From positions 1-57,991 of the forward strand of contig CAIRCU010000004.1 of the NCBI GenBank assembly GCA_903877165.1: 57,991 bases of DNA, in the 5' to 3' direction. Numbering within the stretch: the first letter of the stretch is position 1; each line of letters starts with the position of its first letter. The notes below the pieces were generated by a model. The model saw nothing but the letters and a program-made list of their open reading frames with translations. It ran no database searches and was not told where the DNA came from. Made by a program: the position numbers and the translations under genes. This DNA is from Methanobacteriota archaeon. Lineage in GTDB: Archaea > Thermoplasmatota > E2 > DHVEG-1. Below, piece by piece: positions 26,263-34,484 of this stretch.

Positions 26263-28011
26263 TCAACATGTATCGGAAAGGGAGAGGATCCATCGTTCTG
26301 CCGTTTCCTTGAGTACAGAAAGGATCATCCGGAGAAACAACGATAGCTTAAGCGGCAGGAAAGAGGATGCCCAACCCGGGCTATGTTCGTTCAATGGGGT
26401 TGTTAAGGATACCGGGATGTTGACGAAGTCCGAGGCATTCTCCTGGTTCTCGACTCGCAAGTAGCCTTGGAACTCCTGTTTTTTCTTGTCAGGTGCAACC
26501 ACGGACACCTGCACGGTGACGTTACCGTCCTCCGGCGTAAGATTCGCTCCGGACGTTGGCGTGCACGTCCATGTCCCCCAGGTAAGCGTCGAGGTGTTCA
26601 CAGTCCAGTTCAACAACGACCCAGAACCACCAATGTTCCGAACGGTGAAACTGCCGGTCACGGTTGCACCAGGCTTAACTTTGGTCCATGAGAGGCTTCC
26701 TGCGCAGTCCAGATTAGATCCGTTCACTACCTTGGGTGGGATGTACACGATCTTAAAGGTATCTTTCGGCCATCCTAGAGGGTAGGGGTTGTCATACTCC
26801 CAGACCGTAGTCTTCTGCGGGGTCACCTCGAAGAAATGCCCAGCAGCCCCATTGCAGATAAGGGTATCACCGTCCGGCAGCCGCTCCGCACCACCGATGT
26901 AGTATGAATAGAAATCCGTCGGAGGATCCGCCATATAACTCCATGTGAGTGCCGTGGGTCCGTACGCGGACCCGGGTTCGAGGAAGTAATAGCCAGTGGC
27001 ATTCACGGGTGGCGCGAACTCATCCACCGCGGAATAATACAGCGGGACACCGTTGTTGAATACGAGCATGTGACCAGCACCAGGGCATCCCGACCGGATC
27101 CATGTCGCATCATGCTGGCCGATGAACACCTGATCAGCGGAAGTTCCCGCGTGATAGGCCCTTGGATTTCCCCAGCGGTAGAGCAAGTCGCCGCCATGGC
27201 CGTAATGACCGCCGGTGTGACCAACAGCCTCCGCAGTCGTGGTGCTGTGATCGATGACCCAGACTTCATCGAAGTTCGGCACACTGATAAGAATCTGATC
27301 GAATTGCGCGTTGTAATCAATGGAGTTGCAATGCAGCCAGTCCGCTTTTAAATCCCCAAAATTGATATCAACGAGCTCCGGGTGATCACCGACCAGACCG
27401 AAATTCTCCTTTGTAGGGTCATAATCTTGGATGAGGTGGTCCCAGACGTGCCACTCCCAGACGATCGTTCCACTCGTTGGCCCGGTCGGCTTCACTTCGA
27501 TGATATGGTCTGGCCAGAGGACATTGCCGATAAGAAGGTCTGGGTTGCGCCCCGCATCAAGGGCTTCTTGTCTGGTTTTAACCTCCCATGCGATCAGCAG
27601 GACATCGCCGTTGGGCAGCATTCGGACGTCATGGTGACTCAGATGAGTGGCCGTGTTGTACCGAAATTCCCAGGTGACCGTCCCGTCGGATTGGACGATT
27701 TGCACGCCGCCGCCGGCACCGCCGGCACCCCAAGCCCCGATCTTGATCGTGCGGAGGATCTTGTCGTCACCCAGCCAGCGGACGCCTTCACCAGGGAAGT
27801 AATCACTCGCCCAGGTGTGGTTCACGGCCCCTGATCGGTCGATCAGATACGTGGTATACGACACCATGGGCGCGAACAGGATCTGGCCTTCGAGTGTTGT
27901 GGGGTGCTGAACAACAGGAGTACTTGCTTGTTGAGCAGTCGCTATCGGGACGCTTAGAACAACAAGCAGAAGAGCACACCAGATTTTTCTTGGAAATGAA
28001 ACCGGCTTCAT
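26263..28011 (-). CDS. Secreted arylsulfotransferase-like protein, copy 4
   Basis: A 582-residue paralog and, in direction of transcription, the first of the array. Signal peptide residues 1-26, propeller (SHHDVRMLPNGDVLLIAWE, LHCNSIDYN, VWVIDHSTTTAE, QHDATWI), Ig-like domain and the basic tail shared with copy 3 but ending SLSDTC. N-glycosylation sequons are frequent, as expected of an archaeal surface protein. Its TATA (AAATATAAA, about 28056-28066) faces away from the APC permease gene. Each copy has its own promoter region, so the four may be expressed under different conditions. Confidence 0.87.
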   Translation of the reverse strand: MKPVSFPRKIWCALLLVVLSVPIATAQQASTPVVQHPTTLEGQILFAPMVSYTTYLIDRSGAVNHTWASDYFPGEGVRWLGDDKILRTIKIGAWGAGGAGGGVQIVQSDGTVTWEFRYNTATHLSHHDVRMLPNGDVLLIAWEVKTRQEALDAGRNPDLLIGNVLWPDHIIEVKPTGPTSGTIVWEWHVWDHLIQDYDPTKENFGLVGDHPELVDINFGDLKADWLHCNSIDYNAQFDQILISVPNFDEVWVIDHSTTTAEAVGHTGGHYGHGGDLLYRWGNPRAYHAGTSADQVFIGQHDATWIRSGCPGAGHMLVFNNGVPLYYSAVDEFAPPVNATGYYFLEPGSAYGPTALTWSYMADPPTDFYSYYIGGAERLPDGDTLICNGAAGHFFEVTPQKTTVWEYDNPYPLGWPKDTFKIVYIPPKVVNGSNLDCAGSLSWTKVKPGATVTGSFTVRNIGGSGSLLNWTVNTSTLTWGTWTCTPTSGANLTPEDGNVTVQVSVVAPDKKKQEFQGYLRVENQENASDFVNIPVSLTTPLNEHSPGWASSFLPLKLSLFLRMILSVLKETAERWILSLSDTC

Positions 28012-28232
28012 TGAGGACCGCTCTCAGATTCTATATGAAGAGAAACCCATAGTTTATATTTACTTCTCCTAATTTAACTCTTTCCATTAGAGACAGCCAC
28101 GTCAGAGACATGTTACATCAGAGAACACCCAGGAGAAAATCAATCTGTTTTTCAGGAGCCGGCTGAGAAATATTAGGAAAATGACAATCTTTAAGAAATC
28201 ATGGGCGGGTTCGCATCAGCTGAGTGCCACCT

Positions 28233-29672
28233 ATGGCATTGAAACGGACGCTGACCTATTTCGACATGACCGCAATCGTCGTCGGCTCCATTGTCGGCGC
28301 TGACATCTACATCGCCTCGTCGCTGACCGCGAACATCATAGGCCCTGCAGCGCTGCTCGTCTGGGTCGCCGCTGGTCTATGCGCCACCGTCATTGCGCTA
28401 GTGTTCGCGTACTGCAGCTATTACGTCCCGCGGGTCGGTGGTCCGTTCGCATTCGTCTCCGCCGCCTTCGATGACTTCTTCGGATTCCTCACCGGATGGA
28501 GCATCTGGATCGCCGAGGTCCTGTCGCTGCCGGTCTTCGCAATCGCCTTCACTCAGTACCTCCAATCCCTCACCAACATCAAACTTAGCTTCCCCGGCCA
28601 AATCCTGGTAATAGGAGCCTTCATCTTCGCCCTTACCGCGATCAACATCAGAGGGACGAAGGCCGCTGGCCGTGTCAACGACGTCCTTACCATCGTCAAG
28701 CTCTTGCCGCTCATCATCCTCGTGGTCGCCGGTATCGCCTACTTTATCCTCCACCCTGCAACCCTTTCCTCCAACTACCTCCCGTTTGCCCCCCTGGGCT
28801 TCTCTGGCTTTGGGACCGCGCTCGTCCTCATCTTCTGGGCGTACGTCGGCTTCGAGATGGGGACATTCCCCTCCACCGAAGTCAAGGACCCGCGCCGTAC
28901 GGTACCGCGCGCCATCATCACGGGCATGGTCATCGTGATGGTGTTCTACCTCTCGACCAACTTTGTCGTATACGGAATCCTCCCCTGGCAGACCCTTGGC
29001 TCGTCCAGCACGCCGCTGATTCTGGTGATGTCGACGATCCTGGGCGGCGTCGGTGTGGCCCTCATCGGCGTTGGTGCCCTGCTCTCCGTCTCCGGCTCCA
29101 ACGAATCAGGCACCTTAGGCACCGCACGACTCTCCTACGCCATGGCCATCGACGGGCTCTTCCCCCGCGTCTTCGCCAAGGTCCACAAGAAATACCAGAC
29201 GCCGTACGGGGCGCTCGCCATCCAGGCCGTCATCGCCTTCGCGCTCGCGACCCTGGTACCCAGCCTCCCCGGCCTCATCTCCTTCGCGGTCTTCAACCTC
29301 GCGTTCGCCTTCCTCCTCACCTGTCTCGCACTCCTTGTCCTTGGAAAGAAAAAACCGCAAAAAACATTACACGGCCAACGTATCCTTCCGATACTTGGGA
29401 TCGTCATCTGCCTCTATCTCATCACCATGTACCTGCTCGGCTCCACCCTGGTGTATATAAAAATCATCGGTATCGTCGTCATCGCACTGGGCATCCCCAT
29501 CTACATCTACTTCTCGCCGAAGACCGACATCCGCCACCTCAAGAACCTCTTCCTCTCTGAAGAAGCGATCTTCGTCCGGCGCCTCCAGCGCAAGGAACAC
29601 TTCCTCGCCAACTTCATAGACCTCCTCCACCGCGGCTACCACAAGATTCGAGGAGACAAGAAGTCTGACTGA
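28233..29672 (+). CDS. APC family amino acid permease
   Basis: A 479-residue membrane transporter with 12 predicted TM segments. The TM1 substrate-binding break typical of the APC fold is present (VVGSIVGADIYIA in place of the usual GxGIF), with TM6 GFEMGTFPSTEVKDPRRTVPRAI as the second hallmark. It would import or exchange amino acids or polyamines; the specificity is not clear. GTG at 28224 and ATG at 28233 are both in frame; the TATA CTTTAAGA (28189-28196) allows either. The C-terminal 60 residues are cytoplasmic and basic. With secreted peptidases nearby, amino acid uptake is a sensible role. Confidence 0.88.
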   Translation: MALKRTLTYFDMTAIVVGSIVGADIYIASSLTANIIGPAALLVWVAAGLCATVIALVFAYCSYYVPRVGGPFAFVSAAFDDFFGFLTGWSIWIAEVLSLPVFAIAFTQYLQSLTNIKLSFPGQILVIGAFIFALTAINIRGTKAAGRVNDVLTIVKLLPLIILVVAGIAYFILHPATLSSNYLPFAPLGFSGFGTALVLIFWAYVGFEMGTFPSTEVKDPRRTVPRAIITGMVIVMVFYLSTNFVVYGILPWQTLGSSSTPLILVMSTILGGVGVALIGVGALLSVSGSNESGTLGTARLSYAMAIDGLFPRVFAKVHKKYQTPYGALAIQAVIAFALATLVPSLPGLISFAVFNLAFAFLLTCLALLVLGKKKPQKTLHGQRILPILGIVICLYLITMYLLGSTLVYIKIIGIVVIALGIPIYIYFSPKTDIRHLKNLFLSEEAIFVRRLQRKEHFLANFIDLLHRGYHKIRGDKKSD

Positions 29673-29680
29673 ACACAAAC

Positions 29681-29731
29681 CCTATATCGCCCACACCATA
29701 TTTCGAGAGGGCTAAGAAGGAGGCCACCACA
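29681..29731 (+). promoter_or_regulatory. Promoter and ribosome binding site of the P-type ATPase gene
   Basis: CCTATATCG (29681-29689) is a TATA box placing transcription start near 29711. AAGGAGG (29717-29723) is a strong Shine-Dalgarno site, and 8 nt later the codon ATA at 29732 opens the frame that encodes the ATPase N-domain. No ATG, GTG or TTG is in frame between this site and 29882. Confidence 0.6.
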
Positions 29732-32293
29732 ATACTCTCGGGAGAACTATCAGACGCTGCTCTGGAACACATCCAGGGTCTATCCGAAGCGGAAGCGGAA
29801 CGCCGCCTCCATCACGAAGGGTACAACGAACTACCGTCCCAGCGCAGACGCAACGTCCTCCTCATCTTCCTGCACGTCATCATGGAGCCTATGCTGCTTC
29901 TCCTGCTCATCGCAGGACTCATCTACCTCTTCCTCGGCGAGCTCCAAGACAGCATCATGCTCTTCTTCTTCATTTTCGTCGTCATTGGCATCACGTTCTA
30001 TCAGGAGCGGAAAACCGAACGCGCACTCGAAGCCCTCCGCAACCTCAGCAGCCCCCGCGCCCTCGTCATCCGCGACGGCGTGCAACGACGCATCCCCGGC
30101 CGCGAGGTCGTCCGCGGCGACATCGTCCTACTACATGAAGGCGACCGCGTCCCCGCAGACGGCACGGTCCTCTTCTGCGCAAACCTCTGCATCGACGAAT
30201 CCCTGCTCACCGGCGAATCCATCCCCGTCCGCAAATGCGAATGGGACGGCACATCACCCCAGCAGCCCCCAGGAGGAGACGACCTGCCCTGCGTCTTCTC
30301 CGGCACCCTCGTCGTCCAAGGCCGCGGCCTCACCAGGATCACCGCGGTCGGCGCTAACACCGAGATGGGCAAAATCGGCAAAGCCCTCCAGGCCGTCACC
30401 TCCGAAGAAACCCACCTGAAACAAGAAATAGCCCAGATGGTGAAAATAGTTGCCGTCGCTGGCGCCATCCTCTGCGCCCTCGTCATCGTCATCTACGGAC
30501 TCACCATTGGAAACTGGATCAACGGCTTCCTTGCAGGACTGAGCCTGAGCATGGCGCTCCTCCCCGAGGAATTCGCCGTCGTCCTCGTCATCTTCCTCAG
30601 TCTCGGCGCCTGGCGCATGTCCAAACACCACGTCCTCACCCGAACCCCAGCGGCCATCGAAAGCCTTGGCTCAGCCACGGTCCTCTGCGTGGACAAGACG
30701 GGGACCCTCACCCTCAATAAAATGATCCTCAGCACTATCTCCACCACAGGAGAAACCTACAACATCGAGACAAACCATGAAAAACCGTTACCGGAAGCCT
30801 TCCATGACCTCTTCGAATACGGTTACCTCGCCAGCCAGAAAGACCCCTTCGACCCCATCGAAAAAGAAATCAAAGACGCCACCGAAAAATACCTCTCCAA
30901 CACCGAGCACATCCATGAAACCTGGCAGCTCGTCAGAGAATACCCCCTCTCCAAGCACCTCCTCGCCCTCTCCAACGTCTGGAAATCCTACGACAAACGA
31001 CGCTACGTCGTCGCCGCCAAGGGATCCCCCGAGGCTATCATCGACCTCTGCCACCTCGACGACCAGCGAAAACACCAAATCATAAGCCAAGTTAAAGACC
31101 TCGCCGGCAGCGGCCTACGCATCCTGGGAGTCGCTAAAGCAAGCTTCCAGGACCCGGATCTCCCGGACCAGCAGCACGACTTCGCCTTTGAATTCATCGG
31201 GCTGCTCGGCTTCGTCGACCCCGTACGCCCAGCCGTCCCCGATGCGATCAAGGAATGCTACACGGCAGGCATTCGCGTCATCATGATCACCGGGGATTAT
31301 CCCGGCACCGCCCAGCACATCGCCCGACAGATCGGCCTGAAAAACCCGGACCTCTACCTCACCGGCGCCCAAATCGCTGCCATGAACCGCGAAGAACTCC
31401 AGGAGAAAATCAAGACGGTGAACATCTGCGCCCGGGTCATCCCAGAACAGAAGCTCGCTATCGTCGAAGCCCTGAAGGCCAACGGCGAGATTGTCGCCAT
31501 GACCGGGGATGGCGTGAACGACGCCCCTGCTCTGAAGGCAGCGAACATCGGTATCGCCATGGGCGAACGCGGCACCGACGTCGCCAGAGAATCCGCCTCC
31601 CTTGTCCTGCTCACCGACGATTTCTCTACCATCGTCCATGCAGTCCGTATGGGACGACGAATCTTCGATAACCTAAAGAAATCCATTAGCTATATCTTTT
31701 CCATTCACGTGCCGATTGCCGGAATCGCGTTACTACCAATCATCCTGCGGCTCCCGTTAATCCTCCTTCCGGCACATATCGCGTTTCTTGAACTCATCAT
31801 CGATCCCGCTTGTTCAACCGTATTCGAATCAGAACCAGAGGAAAGCGATATTATGCATCGCCCTCCCCGCCATCTCCAAGACCGTCTCTTCGGCCGAAGA
31901 AGCGCCTTCTGGAGTTTCACCCAAGGGCTGAGCGTCTTCATTGCAGTCACCTTGGTTTTCCTCTGGGTTCTTTACTTCGGTGGTAGGAACGAGAATGAGG
32001 CGAGGACTATCGCGTTCGCAACCCTCGTCATCGCCAACATCGTGCTCATCATCGTGAACCTGTCATGGTCCCGAAAAAAGGGGGGACGAAGGTATGCAGA
32101 GAACAAGGCTCTCTGGATCGTTGTTGTTGGCGCGCTCCTCAGCCTTGTATTGGTGATGACGCTCCCTTGGCTTCGAGGACTTTTCCACTTCACAATGATT
32201 CATCCTGATGATCTGCTTATAATCGCTGTGGGAGGCATCGTGAGCGTCGTGTGGATAAAGCTACTTCAACTTCGACATCATACGAATCCTTAA
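29732..32293 (+). CDS. P-type cation-transporting ATPase (Ca2+/cation type), probable AUA start
   Basis: An ATP-driven ion pump of 853 residues if begun at ATA 29732. The frame is open through 29732-29881 and encodes the normal N-terminal cation-ATPase domain (HIQGLSEAEAERRL, EGYNELPSQRRR), so the first ATG at 29882, inside TM1, is unlikely to be the true start. Catalytic parts are complete: TGES in the actuator domain, phosphorylation motif DKTGTLT (Asp321), KGSPE nucleotide site, and TGDGVNDAPAL hinge. TM4 reads LPEEFAVVL, where Ca2+ pumps have PEGLP, so the ion is uncertain. Six C-terminal TM segments complete it. Confidence 0.85.
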   Translation: MLSGELSDAALEHIQGLSEAEAERRLHHEGYNELPSQRRRNVLLIFLHVIMEPMLLLLLIAGLIYLFLGELQDSIMLFFFIFVVIGITFYQERKTERALEALRNLSSPRALVIRDGVQRRIPGREVVRGDIVLLHEGDRVPADGTVLFCANLCIDESLLTGESIPVRKCEWDGTSPQQPPGGDDLPCVFSGTLVVQGRGLTRITAVGANTEMGKIGKALQAVTSEETHLKQEIAQMVKIVAVAGAILCALVIVIYGLTIGNWINGFLAGLSLSMALLPEEFAVVLVIFLSLGAWRMSKHHVLTRTPAAIESLGSATVLCVDKTGTLTLNKMILSTISTTGETYNIETNHEKPLPEAFHDLFEYGYLASQKDPFDPIEKEIKDATEKYLSNTEHIHETWQLVREYPLSKHLLALSNVWKSYDKRRYVVAAKGSPEAIIDLCHLDDQRKHQIISQVKDLAGSGLRILGVAKASFQDPDLPDQQHDFAFEFIGLLGFVDPVRPAVPDAIKECYTAGIRVIMITGDYPGTAQHIARQIGLKNPDLYLTGAQIAAMNREELQEKIKTVNICARVIPEQKLAIVEALKANGEIVAMTGDGVNDAPALKAANIGIAMGERGTDVARESASLVLLTDDFSTIVHAVRMGRRIFDNLKKSISYIFSIHVPIAGIALLPIILRLPLILLPAHIAFLELIIDPACSTVFESEPEESDIMHRPPRHLQDRLFGRRSAFWSFTQGLSVFIAVTLVFLWVLYFGGRNENEARTIAFATLVIANIVLIIVNLSWSRKKGGRRYAENKALWIVVVGALLSLVLVMTLPWLRGLFHFTMIHPDDLLIIAVGGIVSVVWIKLLQLRHHTNP

Positions 32294-32320
32294 TCGTGCT
32301 GCTTTGTGGAGCTGAAGACC

Positions 32321-32764
32321 ATGGACAAGAAAACGAGCTTAATTACGTACTGCGGCCTCTACTGCGGGGATTGCCATGGGTTCCAACAGAAGATTCCTGA
32401 TCTCGCTAGGGACTTGCGAAAGGAGCTTCGTTCTGCGCACTACGATAAATTCGCTGATGCTATCGCTGATGATGCTTTCGGGAAGGCCTTCAAGGGATAT
32501 GACACATGCTATGAGGTCCTTGGAGCGATGGTTCGATTCCGATGCCATAAAGGCTGCCGGGCCGGTGGCGGACCTCCGTTTTGTAAGATCCGTGCCTGTT
32601 GCCAGAAGAGGGAGATTGAAGGGTGCTGGCAGTGCGATGATTTTGAGTCGTGCGATAAACTGCAGTTTCTTTCGGCAGTGCATGAGGATGCGGCTCGGAA
32701 GAACCTCAGGATCCTGAAAAAGAAGGGACCTGCACAGTTCGTTGTTGGGGCCAGACACTGGTAG
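32321..32764 (+). CDS. DUF3795 protein
   Basis: A 147-residue Cys-rich protein of the DUF3795 family, whose function is unknown. It opens with the hallmark ITYCGLYCGDC, followed by RCHKGCRAGGGPPFCKIRACC and the second cluster EIEGCWQCDDFESC; these eleven or more cysteines probably bind zinc or Fe-S. A GTG at 32306 is an alternative start; I prefer the ATG at 32321 directly before the conserved region. It follows the ATPase gene by 27 nt and may be cotranscribed. Confidence 0.85.
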   Translation: MDKKTSLITYCGLYCGDCHGFQQKIPDLARDLRKELRSAHYDKFADAIADDAFGKAFKGYDTCYEVLGAMVRFRCHKGCRAGGGPPFCKIRACCQKREIEGCWQCDDFESCDKLQFLSAVHEDAARKNLRILKKKGPAQFVVGARHW

Positions 32765-32799
32765 ACAGAGTCCTTGTTACTACTTGAGGGTGTTAAGGA

Positions 32800-33150
32800 A
32801 GTTGCTATATTGGTGTTGTCTGGCTTTGTGTTGGAGCCACGGGAACTGCAATGGATATCAGAAGGAGACTTGCTAACTCTTGTATGAAATCCAAGTAATG
32901 AGCTGCTTTCCCTCCAGTAGACCGAGGGATTATCGCCTCGCAATCCTCTCTCAGAACCTACCTCGGACGTAGCAATTATGGATCGGCGGTCTATCCTAAA
33001 CATCTTCCACGCTGCATAATATGTGAAGCAGATCCTCAGGGTTGCAGATGGGGTACCAACAGAGGATGGCGACCTGAAAACGCATGTTTTATACATTGCA
33101 AGTTCTTTTCGTCGGTTATCTGGATTTTCGAAATAGGGATGGAAAAAATA
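32800..33150 (-). pseudogene. Possible transposase C-terminal remnant
   Basis: This AT-rising gap of about 520 bases (32765-33283) has no intact gene of its own. On the minus strand a reading without start support gives ENPDNRRKELAMYKT, then VGTPSATLRICFTYYAAW, reminiscent of the C-terminal end of DDE (IS4-type) transposases, in which a T-x-S-x-x-L-R strand and an aromatic helix follow the catalytic domain. No terminal repeats or catalytic residues are visible, and the rest is not convincing. The gap also holds the promoter of the glycosyltransferase. Low confidence. Confidence 0.28.
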
Positions 33151-33228
33151 TTTCAAATTTTACTGGTTTATACTATTTTTTCGTACCGTAAAATATTTTT
33201 TTTAATTATTTCTATTTTTAATGTTATG

Positions 33229-33245
33229 ATAATATTTATATGGAC
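33229..33245 (+). promoter_or_regulatory. Promoter of the glycosyltransferase gene at 33284
   Basis: TATTTATAT at about 33233-33241 within a very AT-rich stretch (33160-33245); transcription would start near 33263, giving a leader of about 20 nt. Confidence 0.55.
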
Positions 33246-33283
33246 CTTCGTTTATGTCATTTTGAAGACAAACTGGGGAATTT

Positions 33284-34159
33284 ATGGTCGACGTATCTGT
33301 ACTCATGCCATGCTATAACGAGATGTCATCTATTTATGGCAATATTCTCGAGACCGTGAAAACCCTGAAACGGAACCCAAAGAAATCTTTTGAATTGATC
33401 GTCATCGATGACGGTTCTTCAGATAAAACGTTTGACGAGATGCAGCGAGCCGCGCTGACCTCAAACAACGTGAAAGTACTTCGGATGGAAAGAAACAACG
33501 GCAAAGGCGGTGCCATCCGACAAGGATTCCGGGAGGCGGAAGGAAAATACATCTGTTTCCTCGATGGAGACCTGGACATCCATCCGCGTCTCATTAAGCT
33601 CTACATCGAGTATCTTGAGAGGGAAAAAGCTGATGCCGTCGTCGGGTCGAAACGCCATGAGCTCTCTGTGGTTAAATATCCCACTCATAGGAAAATCCTC
33701 AGCGCGAGCTATTCGTATATAATTAAAATGCTGTTCAACATGCCGGTGAAGGACACCCAGGTAGGCATCAAGCTCTTCAAACGGGAAGTCCTCGAAGACA
33801 TCCTCCCACGAGTCCTTGGGAAGAAATATGCGTTTGACATCGAGATCCTAGCGAACGTCCACCGGAAAGGATACAAGATTATCGAAGCACCGGTTGAAAT
33901 AACGCTTAACCTTGAGAGCAGCGACGTTGACATCTCTGCATTTACCCGGATGTTCATCGACACCTGCGCGATTTTTTACCGGACGAACATCCTGCATTAT
34001 TATGACGAGGACTCCGAGAAGATCGATAAAAAATATCGTAGTTTTATGACCGCGACGCGCATCCCCTACACGATTTTACGAAAGTATGGCGAGCGACCGG
34101 GTGTTACGCCACAGAGTCCCTCAAATCGAGATTCTACGGAAGGAAAAGACCCCGTATAA
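33284..34159 (+). CDS. Family 2 glycosyltransferase (dolichyl-phosphate-mannose synthase type)
   Basis: A 291-residue GT-A enzyme. Motifs are SVLMPCYNEMSS, VIDDGSSDKT, NNGKGGAIRQGF, the metal-binding LDGDLDIHP (DxD) and QVGIKLFKREVL. No TM segment is present, as in single-domain DPM1-like enzymes, which load a sugar onto polyprenyl phosphate for N-glycosylation or lipid glycosylation. The last 40 residues are polar. The next genes encode an RHH-like protein and a sulfotransferase, so the three may contribute to a surface polymer. Confidence 0.87.
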   Translation: MVDVSVLMPCYNEMSSIYGNILETVKTLKRNPKKSFELIVIDDGSSDKTFDEMQRAALTSNNVKVLRMERNNGKGGAIRQGFREAEGKYICFLDGDLDIHPRLIKLYIEYLEREKADAVVGSKRHELSVVKYPTHRKILSASYSYIIKMLFNMPVKDTQVGIKLFKREVLEDILPRVLGKKYAFDIEILANVHRKGYKIIEAPVEITLNLESSDVDISAFTRMFIDTCAIFYRTNILHYYDEDSEKIDKKYRSFMTATRIPYTILRKYGERPGVTPQSPSNRDSTEGKDPV

Positions 34160-34191
34160 TACATCTGTGACCTATCGCGTCTTCTGACTAC

Positions 34192-34201
34192 TCTTATATA
34201 A
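34192..34201 (+). promoter_or_regulatory. TATA box of the RHH-like/sulfotransferase operon
   Basis: CTTATATAAG, itself a palindrome, centred 26 nt before a predicted transcription start at about 34223 and about 35 nt before the first ATG. Confidence 0.55.
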
Positions 34202-34231
34202 GACCTCATTTATCAGGGTTGAGTTGGGTGA

Positions 34232-34471
34232 ATGACTATGCCTGAAAAAACCGAAAACGAACCGTCTACGACCATTTCTATACCGATGACGCTTGCGAAG
34301 AAGATCGAGAAGCGCATCAAGGGAACGCCGTTCTCCTCGCCATCTGCCTACGTCACCTATGTCCTTGGTGAAGTCCTCTCAGACGTTGAGGACGAGACGA
34401 AGGAGTCATTTAGCAAAGAAGACGAGGAACGCGTGAAGGCACGACTCCGATCCCTTGGCTACATGGACTAG
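34232..34471 (+). CDS. Small ribbon-helix-helix-like protein
   Basis: A 79-residue protein whose middle reads ISIPMTLAKKIEKRIKG, then SAYVTYVLGEVL, a strand-helix-helix layout typical of CopG/Arc RHH proteins, ending FSKEDEERVKARLRSLGYMD. That tail matches the end of many archaeal sulfatase/alkaline-phosphatase superfamily proteins, so it may be a stand-alone version of their C-terminal module rather than a DNA-binding regulator. An ATG at 34238 is an equally good start. It precedes a sulfotransferase by 13 nt. Confidence 0.65.
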   Translation: MTMPEKTENEPSTTISIPMTLAKKIEKRIKGTPFSSPSAYVTYVLGEVLSDVEDETKESFSKEDEERVKARLRSLGYMD

Positions 34472-34484
34472 CAGGGTATGGACT

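Noticed and set aside
20514-28011. Periodic repeat signal that could suggest a CRISPR or transposon array
   Set aside because: The period is about 1.9 kb and is explained by four paralogous genes; there are no short direct repeats with spacers.
31826-31836. tRNA T-loop-like string GTATTCGAATC
   Set aside because: It lies within the reading frame of the P-type ATPase and has no matching stems.
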